Below, piece after piece: positions 34,129 to 42,744 of a DNA stretch of 64,000 nt. The first letter of the stretch is position 1. Each line of letters starts with the position of its first letter. A program made the translations under genes and the position numbers. Below the pieces are notes generated by a model that ran no database searches, was not told the DNA's origin, and saw only the letters and a list, made by a program, of their open reading frames with translations. Origin of the DNA: Deltaproteobacteria bacterium RIFCSPHIGHO2_02_FULL_44_16 (GTDB lineage: Bacteria > UBA10199 > 2-02-FULL-44-16); the NCBI GenBank assembly GCA_001798185.1, contig MGRM01000008.1, positions 30,351 through 94,350 on the forward strand, written 5' to 3'.

Positions 34129-34806
34129 ATGAAGATTTTAGTCATTGATACATGCACACTTCAAAGCGCGGTTGGTCTTGTGGACAAGGGGAAAGTAATC
34201 GCAGAAAAATATGCTCAAGAAGGCATTTCTCATTCAGAACAACTCTTTGAGCATATTCCCCAACTTCTTCAAAAAGCAGGTTGGAATCCGTATGATCTTG
34301 AGATGATCGCTGTCACGCATGGACCTGGCTCCTTTACCGGACTTCGCATTGGCATTGCTGCTGCAAAAGGGATTGCCTTTGCGTTGAATCTTCCTCTTGT
34401 GGGTGTTTCATCGCTTGAAGCTCTTCACCTGAATAAAAGAGTTCCTCCAGCCATTACGGTGCCACTTTTGGATGCGAAAAGAGGAGAGATGTATGGTCGC
34501 CTTAAGGATGAGGAAATGGTTCTTTCTCCCGAAACGTGGAAACAAGAGATCGAAAAAATTTCTGGGAAAAAAATTTTACTGGGAAGTGGGGCGTTAGTCT
34601 ATGCGGATTTCTTTCATGCTGAACTGAAAGACTGTACGATTCCTTCGGAAGATTGTCATACTCCTTTTGTCTCCTCCATTGCTCATCTTGCGGAAAGAGA
34701 TCTTGCGCGCAACCCAATTCCCGATGAAGTGATGCCACATTACCTGCGAATATCAGATGCAGAAATCGGGTTGCAGAAAAAAAAGAAGTTGAGTATTCAT
34801 CCATAA
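34129..34806 (+). CDS. tsaB: tRNA t6A biosynthesis protein TsaB
   Basis: 225 residues, ASKHA-fold TsaD paralogue. Signatures are MKILVIDTCTLQSAVGLV, HSEQLFEHIPQLL, VTHGPGSFTGLRIGIAAAKGIAFAL and VSSLEAL. It serves as scaffold with TsaD and TsaE in making threonylcarbamoyladenosine on ANN-decoding tRNAs. It starts an apparent operon with DUF465, psd and pssA. Confidence 0.95.
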   Translation: MKILVIDTCTLQSAVGLVDKGKVIAEKYAQEGISHSEQLFEHIPQLLQKAGWNPYDLEMIAVTHGPGSFTGLRIGIAAAKGIAFALNLPLVGVSSLEALHLNKRVPPAITVPLLDAKRGEMYGRLKDEEMVLSPETWKQEIEKISGKKILLGSGALVYADFFHAELKDCTIPSEDCHTPFVSSIAHLAERDLARNPIPDEVMPHYLRISDAEIGLQKKKKLSIHP

Positions 34807-34815
34807 GGAGGAGAT

Positions 34816-35052
34816 ATGGAAAAAAAAGATCTCGAATTAATCGAAAAATATCGCAAAAAAGATGAAAACCTTGCAGATCTTTACCATGAGCATCTTGATA
34901 TTGAAAAAAAGCTCGCCAAATTGGATCGAAAACCATTTCTCAATCCTCAAGAAAAGCTCGAAAGAAAAAATCTTCAAAAGCAAAAGCTCATTGGTCGAGA
35001 TAAAATAGAAAAGATTCTGACAACGTATCGTTCAGGAGAGACATCTTTATGA
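34816..35052 (+). CDS. DUF465 small coiled-coil protein
   Basis: 78 residues, ATG with AAGGAGG upstream. It is almost all charged helix; NPQEKLERKNLQKQKLIGRDKIEKIL is the family core. Function of the family is unknown. The stop overlaps the psd start (TATGA), so it is coupled to phospholipid synthesis genes. Confidence 0.88.
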   Translation: MEKKDLELIEKYRKKDENLADLYHEHLDIEKKLAKLDRKPFLNPQEKLERKNLQKQKLIGRDKIEKILTTYRSGETSL

Positions 35053-35717
35053 CACGAAGTATTGCGACAGCCTATCGACCGATGCCACAGCAATGGATTA
35101 TTGCCGCAGAGGGATTCCCTTTTCTGGTCATCACTCTTTTACTGTCACTCCTTGCGGCGCTTTTTGGATCGCTCTTTTTGGCCTGTTTTTTTCTTCTTTT
35201 AACGTTGGGGATTGCTCTTTTTTTTCGAAATCCAGAACGAGTCATTTCTCAGGAAAAGGGCGTTATTGTTTCACCAGCTGATGGACGCATTCTTTCTATT
35301 ACCGATGCAAAAGCCCCATTCACGGAAAATCCAAGCAAAAAAATAAGCATCTTTCTTTCCATTTTTAATGTGCATATCAATCGAGCGCCGATTGAAGGAA
35401 TGGTGAAAAATATCTCGTATCATCAAGGAAAGTTTTTTGTCGCGAGCTTCGACAAGGCCTCAGAACACAACGAGCGCAATGTGATTCTTTTTCAAGATGA
35501 TCATGGTCGCGAAATTGTCATGTCGCAAATTGCCGGTCTCGTGGCACGAAGAATTGTCTGTTATCTCAAGGAATCAATGCGTATTGGAAGGGGAGAGCGC
35601 ATTGGACTTATACGATTTGGTTCTCGTGTTGATCTCTATCTCCCATCGCAGGTTGAACTTCGTATCCAAGAAGGAGATAATGTTCGTGGTGGATCAACAG
35701 TCTTGGGGAAATTTTAA
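35049..35717 (+). CDS. psd: Phosphatidylserine decarboxylase proenzyme
   Basis: 222 residues, the short archaeal/deltaproteobacterial type. Two N-terminal transmembrane helices, then VSPADGRI, FLSIFNVHINRAPIEG (catalytic His), SEHNERN and the self-cleavage site F-G-S (IRFGSRVDLYLP), where Ser becomes the pyruvoyl cofactor. Makes phosphatidylethanolamine in the inner membrane. It is followed at once by pssA, which makes its substrate; the two share one base (TAATG). Confidence 0.96.
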   Translation: MTRSIATAYRPMPQQWIIAAEGFPFLVITLLLSLLAALFGSLFLACFFLLLTLGIALFFRNPERVISQEKGVIVSPADGRILSITDAKAPFTENPSKKISIFLSIFNVHINRAPIEGMVKNISYHQGKFFVASFDKASEHNERNVILFQDDHGREIVMSQIAGLVARRIVCYLKESMRIGRGERIGLIRFGSRVDLYLPSQVELRIQEGDNVRGGSTVLGKF

Positions 35718-36562
35718 TGACTCGAAAACGTTTACTCACAAAACGAGAGGGTTTGCGACGAAGCATCGCTATGCTGCCAAGTCTCTGTACCACCGCGAAT
35801 CTTTTTTTCGGATTTTTTTCCATGACCAAAACTCTTTCGGGAGAATATGTTCTTGCGGCCTATTTTATAATTCTTTCAGGTCTTTTTGATCTCATTGATG
35901 GAAGCGTTGCGCGTCTCACCAAAGCAGAAAGTGATTTCGGACTGGCGTATGATTCTCTCGTTGATCTGATCTCGTTTGGAGTCGCTCCGGGGCTTCTCAT
36001 GTATATTTGGTCACTTCAAAGTTTAGGACGCATAGGAGCACTCGCAACATTTGTCTTTATCGCCTGTGGCGCACTGCGCCTCGCTCGCTACAATGTTCAG
36101 TTCGACAATATTGAGTCAAAATATTTTCAAGGACTTCCTATTCCTTCTGGCGCCGGCATTCTTATTACCTTTGTTATTTTTTGTGAGGAATTTTTAGGAC
36201 GTCAGATGACAGAGAATTATCTGGTCGTTGCTCTGACGGTTACCGCAGGTCTTCTCATGGTCAGTTCTATTCCCTATCGAAGTTTGAAAACCTTAAATTT
36301 TCGAGGGGGGCGCAATGCATTTTTAATGCTCGTGGCATTTGTTCTCTTCATTTTTATTATTTCGTTAAATCCCGATCTGATGTTTTTTGTCTTGCTGATG
36401 GGATATGTCGCGTCAGGACTTCTGGAAGAGATGATCACGCTGCGGGAAAGCCGAAAGTTTGTCACTCGCATTCGAGAGCATCGCAACGCCAAAAAGGCGC
36501 AGCGACTTGAACTTGTAAGCCATCCTCCTGTTTCGAAAATCGATAAGAGCCATCATTCATAA
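35717..36562 (+). CDS. pssA: CDP-diacylglycerol-serine O-phosphatidyltransferase
   Basis: 281 residues, with six to eight transmembrane helices. The CDP-alcohol phosphotransferase motif DGx2ARx8Gx3Dx3D is complete (DGSVARLTKAESDFGLAYDSLVD). It makes phosphatidylserine from CDP-diacylglycerol and serine. With cdsA (30521) and psd it completes the route to phosphatidylethanolamine within this window. Confidence 0.96.
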   Translation: MTRKRLLTKREGLRRSIAMLPSLCTTANLFFGFFSMTKTLSGEYVLAAYFIILSGLFDLIDGSVARLTKAESDFGLAYDSLVDLISFGVAPGLLMYIWSLQSLGRIGALATFVFIACGALRLARYNVQFDNIESKYFQGLPIPSGAGILITFVIFCEEFLGRQMTENYLVVALTVTAGLLMVSSIPYRSLKTLNFRGGRNAFLMLVAFVLFIFIISLNPDLMFFVLLMGYVASGLLEEMITLRESRKFVTRIREHRNAKKAQRLELVSHPPVSKIDKSHHS

Positions 36563-36606
36563 CGGTGCAAAAATTTCTCTCAAAACATTTTCAATGTCAT
36601 GGGTCC

Positions 36607-36673
36607 TGTCACCTCCGTCGTTCCACCTCCCCGCTGACGCGGGGCGCCCCTGGGATCCGACGTCGGAGCCACC
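36607..36673. other. Structured intergenic element
   Basis: CTCCG/CGGAG ends (36613-36617, 36664-36668) enclose a perfect hairpin CCCCGC-TGAC-GCGGGG (36629-36644). It is the only structured part of the 150-base gap between pssA and the zinc-ribbon gene. It may be a terminator-like or repeat element; there is no T-run. Confidence 0.4.
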
Positions 36674-36712
36674 CAAATAATTTGTCAGTTTTGAGTAAAA
36701 TTTTTGAAAATT

Positions 36713-36997
36713 ATGAGTAACCACTATTGTGCAGCATGCCACAAAGAGATTTCTCCACTTTTTCCGATTGGAAGGGGGGATGAATGTCCTCATTGCCATG
36801 CAGATCTTCATGCCTGTCGCCAATGTCGCTTTTTTGATCTCACAGTTTCACAACAATGCCGAGAACCACAGGCAGAATTTGTCAGCAACAAAGAAAAGGC
36901 CAATTTCTGCGGTTATTTTGAATTTTGTGGAAAAAGTCTCAACGTCAATCCTGCCACTGACGCAAAGCGAAAGCTTGATGATCTCTTTCGAAAATGA
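36713..36997 (+). CDS. Small Cys-rich zinc-ribbon protein
   Basis: 94 residues from ATG 36713 (a TTG three codons earlier is in frame). Three paired-Cys sites are visible: CAACHKEI, CPHCHADL and CRQCRFFD, then QQCREPQAEFVSNKEKANFCGYFEFC. The C-terminal CRxCRFFD...CREPxAE...KxxANFCxYFE block looks like a conserved uncharacterised family of deltaproteobacteria. Likely binds two zinc ions. Function unknown. No strong ribosome site. Confidence 0.8.
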   Translation: MSNHYCAACHKEISPLFPIGRGDECPHCHADLHACRQCRFFDLTVSQQCREPQAEFVSNKEKANFCGYFEFCGKSLNVNPATDAKRKLDDLFRK

Positions 36998-37007
36998 GAA
37001 GAATATT

Positions 37008-37090
37008 GTCATTGCGAGGAGCATAAGCGACGAAGCAATCTCTTGCAGACGCTTTCAGGAGATCGCCACGCCCTTCGGGCTCGCGATGAC
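37008..37090. repeat. Dispersed palindromic repeat, family A, inverted orientation (copy 6)
   Basis: Reads GTCATTGCGAGGAGCATAAGCG to GGGCTCGCGATGAC, the reverse complement of the other family-A copies. It stands 24 bases upstream of the next gene. Confidence 0.9.
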
Positions 37091-37114
37091 AGCCTTTGTA
37101 AGCAGACACTAGCT

Positions 37115-39679
37115 ATGATCAAGAAACGACTTACATTAATCTTTTTTCTCATCTGCCAATGGAATATTGCTGTCCATGCCTATCCCTCCACTGAAATCAA
37201 TCTTTCCGGGGGACCGCCATTCGATTTCGGCGCCTCCAGTTCTCTCTCCGGTTTTCTTCTGATCGATGACGACACGCTCGTTCTCTCGTTTGGTGAAAAA
37301 CTCAAAATAATCGATATGGATACTTTTAGCAGCGCTTCAAGCCAGCCTCCGGCGCTCTCTACCACCGATAAAACAAATGGCACCATCATGGGCATTGCAT
37401 ACGACGCAACGGGAAAAGATATCGTCGCGAGTCAAAATGATGGTGATGTTCTCATCTTTGATCTCGACAACATTACCGCAACGCCTGCCTCTCTCGAAGT
37501 CTCTTCCAACGATGAGCTTGGAAAAATCGCGGTCGATAGCACGACACGACAAGCGTATGTGGTCAATAATACCGACAAGACCATTCATGTGGTAAATCTC
37601 GGAACAAAAGCGGTTGAAAAATCGACGGTCTCACTTACCGGACTCGGAAGTTCATTCACCATTCAGGATGCACTTTTTCATACGGCCTCGTCTCAATTTT
37701 TCTTTTCCACAAGTGACGGCAAAATACTGGTGATTGAAAGTGGTAAAACCCAAACCACCACCATCACCGTGGGAACTAATCTTTCCCTTGATTCCATGGC
37801 TGTTACACCCGGCGGAGAACATCTTTATGTGATCGATAGTACTACTCCGGCACTTGTAAAAATCGCACTTTCGACAAAGACCGTGGTCACAAGTGGAACA
37901 ACGCTTTCTCTGAGTACGAACCCGACGCCGACAGATATTGTTATGAGCAATGTCAAAAATCCGATCAATGGAACTTCGGAAACTCCGTATGCTTTTGTGG
38001 CAGGTTCAAAGGGGATCACGGTGATGAACACGGTGAATGACGAAATCTTTGATCTTGGAAACCCAGATGATACGAGCATCGCCAAGGAACCCATTCCGAC
38101 TTCGAATACTCCCAAATTTCTCGCTGCGAGTTCTTCTACGGACGGTTATCTCTATATCGGTAACTCAACCGGAACCGTCGGTGTTTTAAGTGCGAATCCA
38201 TGGATAACAATTTCATCTCTTTCAAATGTCAGTGGAAAAGGATCTCTTGGAATCGGAGATACGCTTAAGCTGCTTTTTCAATCCAATGAAACGGGAACTT
38301 ATGAAGTACGAGTAGGCGGTGATGTGAGTGCGAATGGAACACTGTTCACGATCGTTGGCGGTGGAAGTTCAAGTGGAAGTATTACCACTGATACCACGAC
38401 AACCATGAGCGCAGATTACGATACGAATAGTTCACTTTTTTCTGAAGGGAGCAATAAACTTTTTGTCTTTGTCACAGATAGCAGCAGTAATCGTGGGAGA
38501 AAAGCGACAACATTTTCTGTTGATACGCCCCCGCCAGCCGTGACGATTCAAAGTACAGGATTCGGCAATCAAAAAATTTATGTGACCTTTACACGCCTTA
38601 CGCAATCGGACATTGCCCACTATCACATTTATCTTTCGACCGACGCATCTGACGTGCTCACCAAAACCACTGTCGATTCCAAGATTACACAGCCATCAAG
38701 CGGGGACAATGCTACTGCTGTCATTGAAGGACTCAGTAATGGCACATCGTATTTTATTGCCATGGAAGCCACAGATTCAGCAGGAAATGTCAGCGCCACA
38801 CGGACATCATCGCTGACAGGGGGTGGAACAGCCACAGCAACTCCCCAGCTCACAGGTGGACCAATCGCTTTTCTCGGAGAAGCAGGATGCTCGCTCAATT
38901 CTTATTCAGATACTTCATATTCCTTCGTTCTTCTTTTTATGCCCGTTTTGTTTTTTCTATGCTGTAAGCTGCGTATACGTCATCCCTGCGAAAGCAGGGA
39001 TCTCATGAAATTCCCGCTTACAACATGCGGGAATGACTTCCAATATTTTCTGATTCTATTTCTCACATTTTTCTCTATCCTCTTCATTCCCCAAATTTCT
39101 TATGCCAAAAAAAATGCTCCACTTTTGGGAACGCTTGAACTCAAAAGTGGTTTTTGGCTTCCCTCAGATAATGGTCTCGATACGTTTTATGATCCGTGCT
39201 GCAATCAGATCACGAAAATTCAAGGAGCACTCCTTTTTCAAAAACGTTATGGCATCGAAGGAGGCGTTGGATTTCATTATAAATCAGGAAATGCCCTTGG
39301 TGTCTCGACGGGAACGGCATCGCAAGATCGCTTTAAACTTTTTTTGATTCCGATAGAAACGAGTTTCATTTGGCGCATGGATTATGCTTCATGGCGATGG
39401 ATTGTGCCCTATGTACGAGTAGGAAGTGACTATGTCTATTTTCGCGAAACAACCTCTGGCACTTCCATTCAAGGAATAAAATATGGAGCGCATGGTGGTA
39501 GTGGAATGAGTATTCTTTTGTCGGAACTCAGTGATGGAAATATGCGCGGTGATCTTGGCATTGAAGATTTATTTTTAACACTTGAAGGACAATATCAATG
39601 GATCAATAATTTTGGAAAGAAAGCTGGTCTCGATCTTTCCGGGTTTGTGTATTCGATTGGATTGTTATTTGAGTTTTAA
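37115..39679 (+). CDS. Surface protein (beta-propeller, Fn3, GCS tail) read through in frame into an outer-membrane barrel protein
   Basis: 854 residues from ATG 37115. Signal peptide 1-22 (MIKKRLTLIFFLICQWNIAVHA). Residues 30-360 are YVTN/WD-like propeller blades (LVIDDD, IMGIAYDATGKDIVAS, KIAVDSTTRQAYVVNNTDKTIHVVNLG). A fibronectin type III-like domain lies at about 472-565. Residues 591-622 form a GCS-hydrophobic-basic tail that should end a protein. Instead the frame runs through a family-C repeat (38979-39037) into a second signal-like helix (FLILFLTFFSILFIPQISYA) and a barrel-like domain ending GLLFEF. Two ancestral genes seem joined by the repeat; an ATG at 39005 inside the repeat could still start the second product alone (224 residues). 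Confidence 0.8.
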   Translation: MIKKRLTLIFFLICQWNIAVHAYPSTEINLSGGPPFDFGASSSLSGFLLIDDDTLVLSFGEKLKIIDMDTFSSASSQPPALSTTDKTNGTIMGIAYDATGKDIVASQNDGDVLIFDLDNITATPASLEVSSNDELGKIAVDSTTRQAYVVNNTDKTIHVVNLGTKAVEKSTVSLTGLGSSFTIQDALFHTASSQFFFSTSDGKILVIESGKTQTTTITVGTNLSLDSMAVTPGGEHLYVIDSTTPALVKIALSTKTVVTSGTTLSLSTNPTPTDIVMSNVKNPINGTSETPYAFVAGSKGITVMNTVNDEIFDLGNPDDTSIAKEPIPTSNTPKFLAASSSTDGYLYIGNSTGTVGVLSANPWITISSLSNVSGKGSLGIGDTLKLLFQSNETGTYEVRVGGDVSANGTLFTIVGGGSSSGSITTDTTTTMSADYDTNSSLFSEGSNKLFVFVTDSSSNRGRKATTFSVDTPPPAVTIQSTGFGNQKIYVTFTRLTQSDIAHYHIYLSTDASDVLTKTTVDSKITQPSSGDNATAVIEGLSNGTSYFIAMEATDSAGNVSATRTSSLTGGGTATATPQLTGGPIAFLGEAGCSLNSYSDTSYSFVLLFMPVLFFLCCKLRIRHPCESRDLMKFPLTTCGNDFQYFLILFLTFFSILFIPQISYAKKNAPLLGTLELKSGFWLPSDNGLDTFYDPCCNQITKIQGALLFQKRYGIEGGVGFHYKSGNALGVSTGTASQDRFKLFLIPIETSFIWRMDYASWRWIVPYVRVGSDYVYFRETTSGTSIQGIKYGAHGGSGMSILLSELSDGNMRGDLGIEDLFLTLEGQYQWINNFGKKAGLDLSGFVYSIGLLFEF
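38885..38978 (+). other. GCS C-terminal sorting signal now internal to the reading frame
   Basis: Encodes G-C-S-L-N, a polar spacer, a hydrophobic helix (FVLLFMPVLFFLCC) and basic KLRIR. Same layout as at 25335. The repeat begins directly after the basic residues. Confidence 0.6.
38979..39037. repeat. Family-C repeat at an in-frame gene junction (copy 6)
   Basis: Starts GTCATCCCTGCGAAAGCAGGG and ends TGCGGGAATGAC. It is translated as part of the fused reading frame and carries the ATG at 39005. Confidence 0.9.
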
Positions 39680-39693
39680 TATTTTCAAAGGGT

Positions 39694-39778
39694 GTCATCG
39701 CGAGCCCAAAGGGCGTGGCGATCTCCTGAAATCACTATCTACAGGAGATTGCTTCGTCGCTCTGCTCCTCGCAATGAC
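39694..39778. repeat. Dispersed palindromic repeat, family A (copy 7)
   Basis: Starts GTCATCGCGAGCCCAAAGGG and ends TCCTCGCAATGAC; upstream of truA. Confidence 0.9.
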
Positions 39779-39814
39779 ATACGAGGACTTTACAAAAAGA
39801 CCCTAAGGGTGAAA

Positions 39815-40567
39815 ATGGTACGAACACTGAAACTGACAATTGAATACGACGGCACCAACTATGTCGGCTGGCAAATCCAAAAAAATGGAATTTCCATCCA
39901 GGAACTTATTCAAACTGCTCTTCAAAAAATAACGGCAGAAAAGGGGAACCTTCTCGGAGCAAGTCGTACCGATAGCGGAGTGCACGCCCTTGCCCAAGTC
40001 GCAACGTATCAAACTGAAAGCTCTATTTCAGGTGAAGGTTTGATGAAAGCGGCAAACAGTTTGCTTCCAAATGATATCTGCGTTAAAAAAATAGAAGAAG
40101 TCGCAGATCACTTTCACCCCATTAAAAGCGCAAAAAGCAAAACCTATACTTACGTGATTCTTCAGAGTCCGGTGCATGCACCACTTCTTCTTCATCGCGT
40201 GTGGCATATCCGAAAGCCACTTGATCTCAGAGCAATGCGAAAAGCTCTGACATATTTTGTAGGGAAACATGACTTTCGCAGCTTCATGGCGCAAGGATCA
40301 TCGGTGAAAACAACGACTCGTCGTCTCACAAAAGCATCTCTTCGAGTGATCAAAACATATCCACATGCACCACTGCTGCAGTTGACATTTCAAGGAGAGG
40401 GATTTCTTCGTCATCAAATTCGAAACATGGTGGGAACACTTGTTGAAGTAGGTGAGGGGAAGCGAACACCAGATTCAATCAAAGTGATACTCAAAAAGAG
40501 AGATCGCAAAAGTGTTGGCCGCTGCGCTCCGGCATGTGGATTGTATCTGGTGAAAATAAAATATTAG
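39815..40567 (+). CDS. truA: tRNA pseudouridine(38-40) synthase
   Basis: 250 residues from ATG 39815 with CTAAGGGTG upstream; the open frame before it is repeat sequence. Catalytic D53 in GASRTDSGVHALAQ, then KSKTYTYVI, GKHDFRSFMAQGSS and the C-terminal GEGFLRHQIRNMVGTLVEVG. It converts U38-U40 in tRNA anticodon stems. Usual length. Monocistronic between repeats. Confidence 0.96.
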   Translation: MVRTLKLTIEYDGTNYVGWQIQKNGISIQELIQTALQKITAEKGNLLGASRTDSGVHALAQVATYQTESSISGEGLMKAANSLLPNDICVKKIEEVADHFHPIKSAKSKTYTYVILQSPVHAPLLLHRVWHIRKPLDLRAMRKALTYFVGKHDFRSFMAQGSSVKTTTRRLTKASLRVIKTYPHAPLLQLTFQGEGFLRHQIRNMVGTLVEVGEGKRTPDSIKVILKKRDRKSVGRCAPACGLYLVKIKY

Positions 40568-40572
40568 AGAAT

Positions 40573-40725
40573 GTCATCGCGAGCCCGAAGGGCGTGGCGA
40601 TCTCATTTTTGTCATCCCCGAATGTTGTAATCGGGGATCCAGTCCTGGATTCCCGCTTTTGCGGGAATGACAATCGGGATTTCTTCGTCGTCCCCCAAGT
40701 TACGTGGGGGACTCCTCGCAATGAC
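40573..40725. repeat. Family-A repeat interrupted by a nested family-C repeat (copy 8)
   Basis: The outer part starts GTCATCGCGAGCCCGAAGGG and resumes TTCTTCGTCGTCCCCC to end TCCTCGCAATGAC, like the intact copy at 12373. Between them sits the inner repeat at 40611-40671. Confidence 0.85.
40611..40671. repeat. Nested family-C repeat (copy 7)
   Basis: Starts GTCATCCCCGAATGTTG and ends TTTGCGGGAATGAC; inserted in the middle of the family-A copy. Confidence 0.88.
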
Positions 40726-40743
40726 ATAGGATAGCCACATTGC

Positions 40744-42741
40744 TTATCCTTCTTCCTCAAGCACATCTTCTTCTTCAGCATACGCTTCGGTGGTATCGTT
40801 GCCTTCCGGGCCACTGCGATTGAGACGTGAACCTTCTTGATAGTAAATCGAATCATCTCCAGCTCCACCGGAAATCTCAAATCCATTCTGAATAAGCTCG
40901 GTCGTCAGCAAGATAGGAGTGACATGATCTCCCTGCGTAAGAGCATTATTTTTATCGCGCGATTGCTGCCGAATTTGAATTTGATCCTTTTTCAGTCTTG
41001 TACCGACATCAATATGGACCACAATTGTTTTTGCTGGCTCACCAGGTTGCACGAGAACCAGATAATGTCCTGTGCCACCATCTTCTATGAGATAAGCAGC
41101 CTTATATCCTTCAGGAGCATTGATCACGAGGCTATCTTCGTTGACATCAAATCCTTCACCGGTTGAGTTATCAAAGTTTGCTCCCGGTCGAATCGTCATT
41201 TGACGATTTGTACTATCAGAATCCACAACAAACATAATTTTGCCTTCTTCTGGTTCATCTACAAAATCTTCTTCGAAATCTTGCAATTCACCTGACTGAA
41301 TACCCTGACTCATCGGTCCACCGACACGATTGAAATCATTAATATCCAAACCTTGCTGTGTCAGGAGATGACGCACTCCAAAAATAATATCGTCTTCGCC
41401 ATTTCCAAAGAGATTAAACACATGTCCCATCTGAAGAAGATCACCATCGAGACGACTGAAATCGAGAATGTCATTTTGATCGGTGCCATGCACATTCACG
41501 ATCACCGGATCTTCCATCGTGAGAATACCTTCGATTTTCATGCGAAATGTTTTACTGCCATCTTCGCTCGCAAATGTAATGATAATGTCGTTTCCACGAG
41601 CTTCGGCAAAAGCCATACGATAGCCCTCGGCTTCAAGTTCTTTCATATCGATATCAATGCTTCCGCCACCGTTGCCGCCCGTGTTACGAAGTACAACCAT
41701 TCCGTTCTCGATTGCCCCAGTCCAACCTTGAGTTCCCGCACGATTATAATACCGATCATGCTGAGGAATATCCGAAGCGGTTTGATCCGGTGTTTGTTCG
41801 ACGTCTGAGATACTTCCAGCACGGGTTGAACTCAGATACTGATCTTTTCCATCTCCACCCATGATATGCGTTCCACTTCCGCCGCCAATAAACGTATCAT
41901 TGCCACCGAGTGAAGAGAATTGACCCGCTGTCTCATATTTATCATCACCAAAGAGTTGATTGCGAGAGAGGGGACCACTGCGCAATGTATCGTCACCGAG
42001 CATACCGGCTGCGAGGTTACGACCTTGAGAGAGTTTGATATCGTCATTAAAATCACTCCCCCAAACATAAAAATCCATCACACGATCTGGAACTGTATCT
42101 GGACGAAGACGCAAGATATGGGAAAGGTCGATCGTCACACCTTGAACTGAGCTCCCATCCGGTTTCACTTTCATTGCATCGATCACAATTGGAACACCAT
42201 TTTTCAGTCCATCTTCCATGACCCATGTCTCTTTTGTTCCATCACGATTGGTAATTTCGAAGATAAGATGATTTCCCCAGACTTTCCCTTCGAGTTTTAC
42301 CTGATCTTCGCCAAGTTTGAGCGCCAGCCGTGTTTGTGCAGGAGTTCCATGAAGAATGGTGCTTATGGTTCCAGCATAGGATTCACCGATATACGCTTCA
42401 TGTTGAGCATTTGGTTCTTGGATATAATTGCCGTTCCATCCTGTATGCAAATCAGGAGAAGGCCGATACATATCATTGAGATCACCTTCAAGATCACTTC
42501 CCGAAAGACCGTGAAGCCCAGCAGCTTCGTATGTTGCAATATGAGCGGTAAGAAAAGCGCGAAGTTTTCCAGCCTTTGCCATATCTTCTTCGTTGAGCCA
42601 TTCACCGCTTTCGCTCTCTAAATTGGAGAGAAGACGAAGGCCATCTTGCATGCGTCGTAAAATTTCAGCATCCGCAGCACGATCTTCTGGTGTTGGCTCT
42701 GTCGCATTGGCTTTCACTCCATGTGAATTCACTCGTGTCAT
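40744..42741 (-). CDS. Large acidic RTX-like protein without signal peptide
   Basis: 665 residues, ATG with GAGGA upstream. N-terminal helical part (RAADAEILRRMQDGLRLLSNLE), then a beta-rich body with scattered, degenerate RTX nonapeptide-like units (GGNDTFIGGGSGTHIMGGDGKDQYL; GNGEDDIIFG; GGAGDDSIYY), which bind calcium in secreted proteins. The C-terminus is very acidic (EEEDVLEEEG), as in type I secretion substrates. No Sec signal is present. It follows the 806-residue protein by 3 bases and surely shares its transcript. No secretion ABC transporter is in the window. Function unknown; an extracellular calcium-binding protein is the best inference. Confidence 0.8.
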   Translation of the reverse strand: MTRVNSHGVKANATEPTPEDRAADAEILRRMQDGLRLLSNLESESGEWLNEEDMAKAGKLRAFLTAHIATYEAAGLHGLSGSDLEGDLNDMYRPSPDLHTGWNGNYIQEPNAQHEAYIGESYAGTISTILHGTPAQTRLALKLGEDQVKLEGKVWGNHLIFEITNRDGTKETWVMEDGLKNGVPIVIDAMKVKPDGSSVQGVTIDLSHILRLRPDTVPDRVMDFYVWGSDFNDDIKLSQGRNLAAGMLGDDTLRSGPLSRNQLFGDDKYETAGQFSSLGGNDTFIGGGSGTHIMGGDGKDQYLSSTRAGSISDVEQTPDQTASDIPQHDRYYNRAGTQGWTGAIENGMVVLRNTGGNGGGSIDIDMKELEAEGYRMAFAEARGNDIIITFASEDGSKTFRMKIEGILTMEDPVIVNVHGTDQNDILDFSRLDGDLLQMGHVFNLFGNGEDDIIFGVRHLLTQQGLDINDFNRVGGPMSQGIQSGELQDFEEDFVDEPEEGKIMFVVDSDSTNRQMTIRPGANFDNSTGEGFDVNEDSLVINAPEGYKAAYLIEDGGTGHYLVLVQPGEPAKTIVVHIDVGTRLKKDQIQIRQQSRDKNNALTQGDHVTPILLTTELIQNGFEISGGAGDDSIYYQEGSRLNRSGPEGNDTTEAYAEEEDVLEEEG

Positions 42742-42744
42742 CGT

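Noticed and set aside
41353..41808. 151-codon plus-strand frame
   Set aside because: It is antisense to the 665-residue protein and shows no domain or ribosome site.
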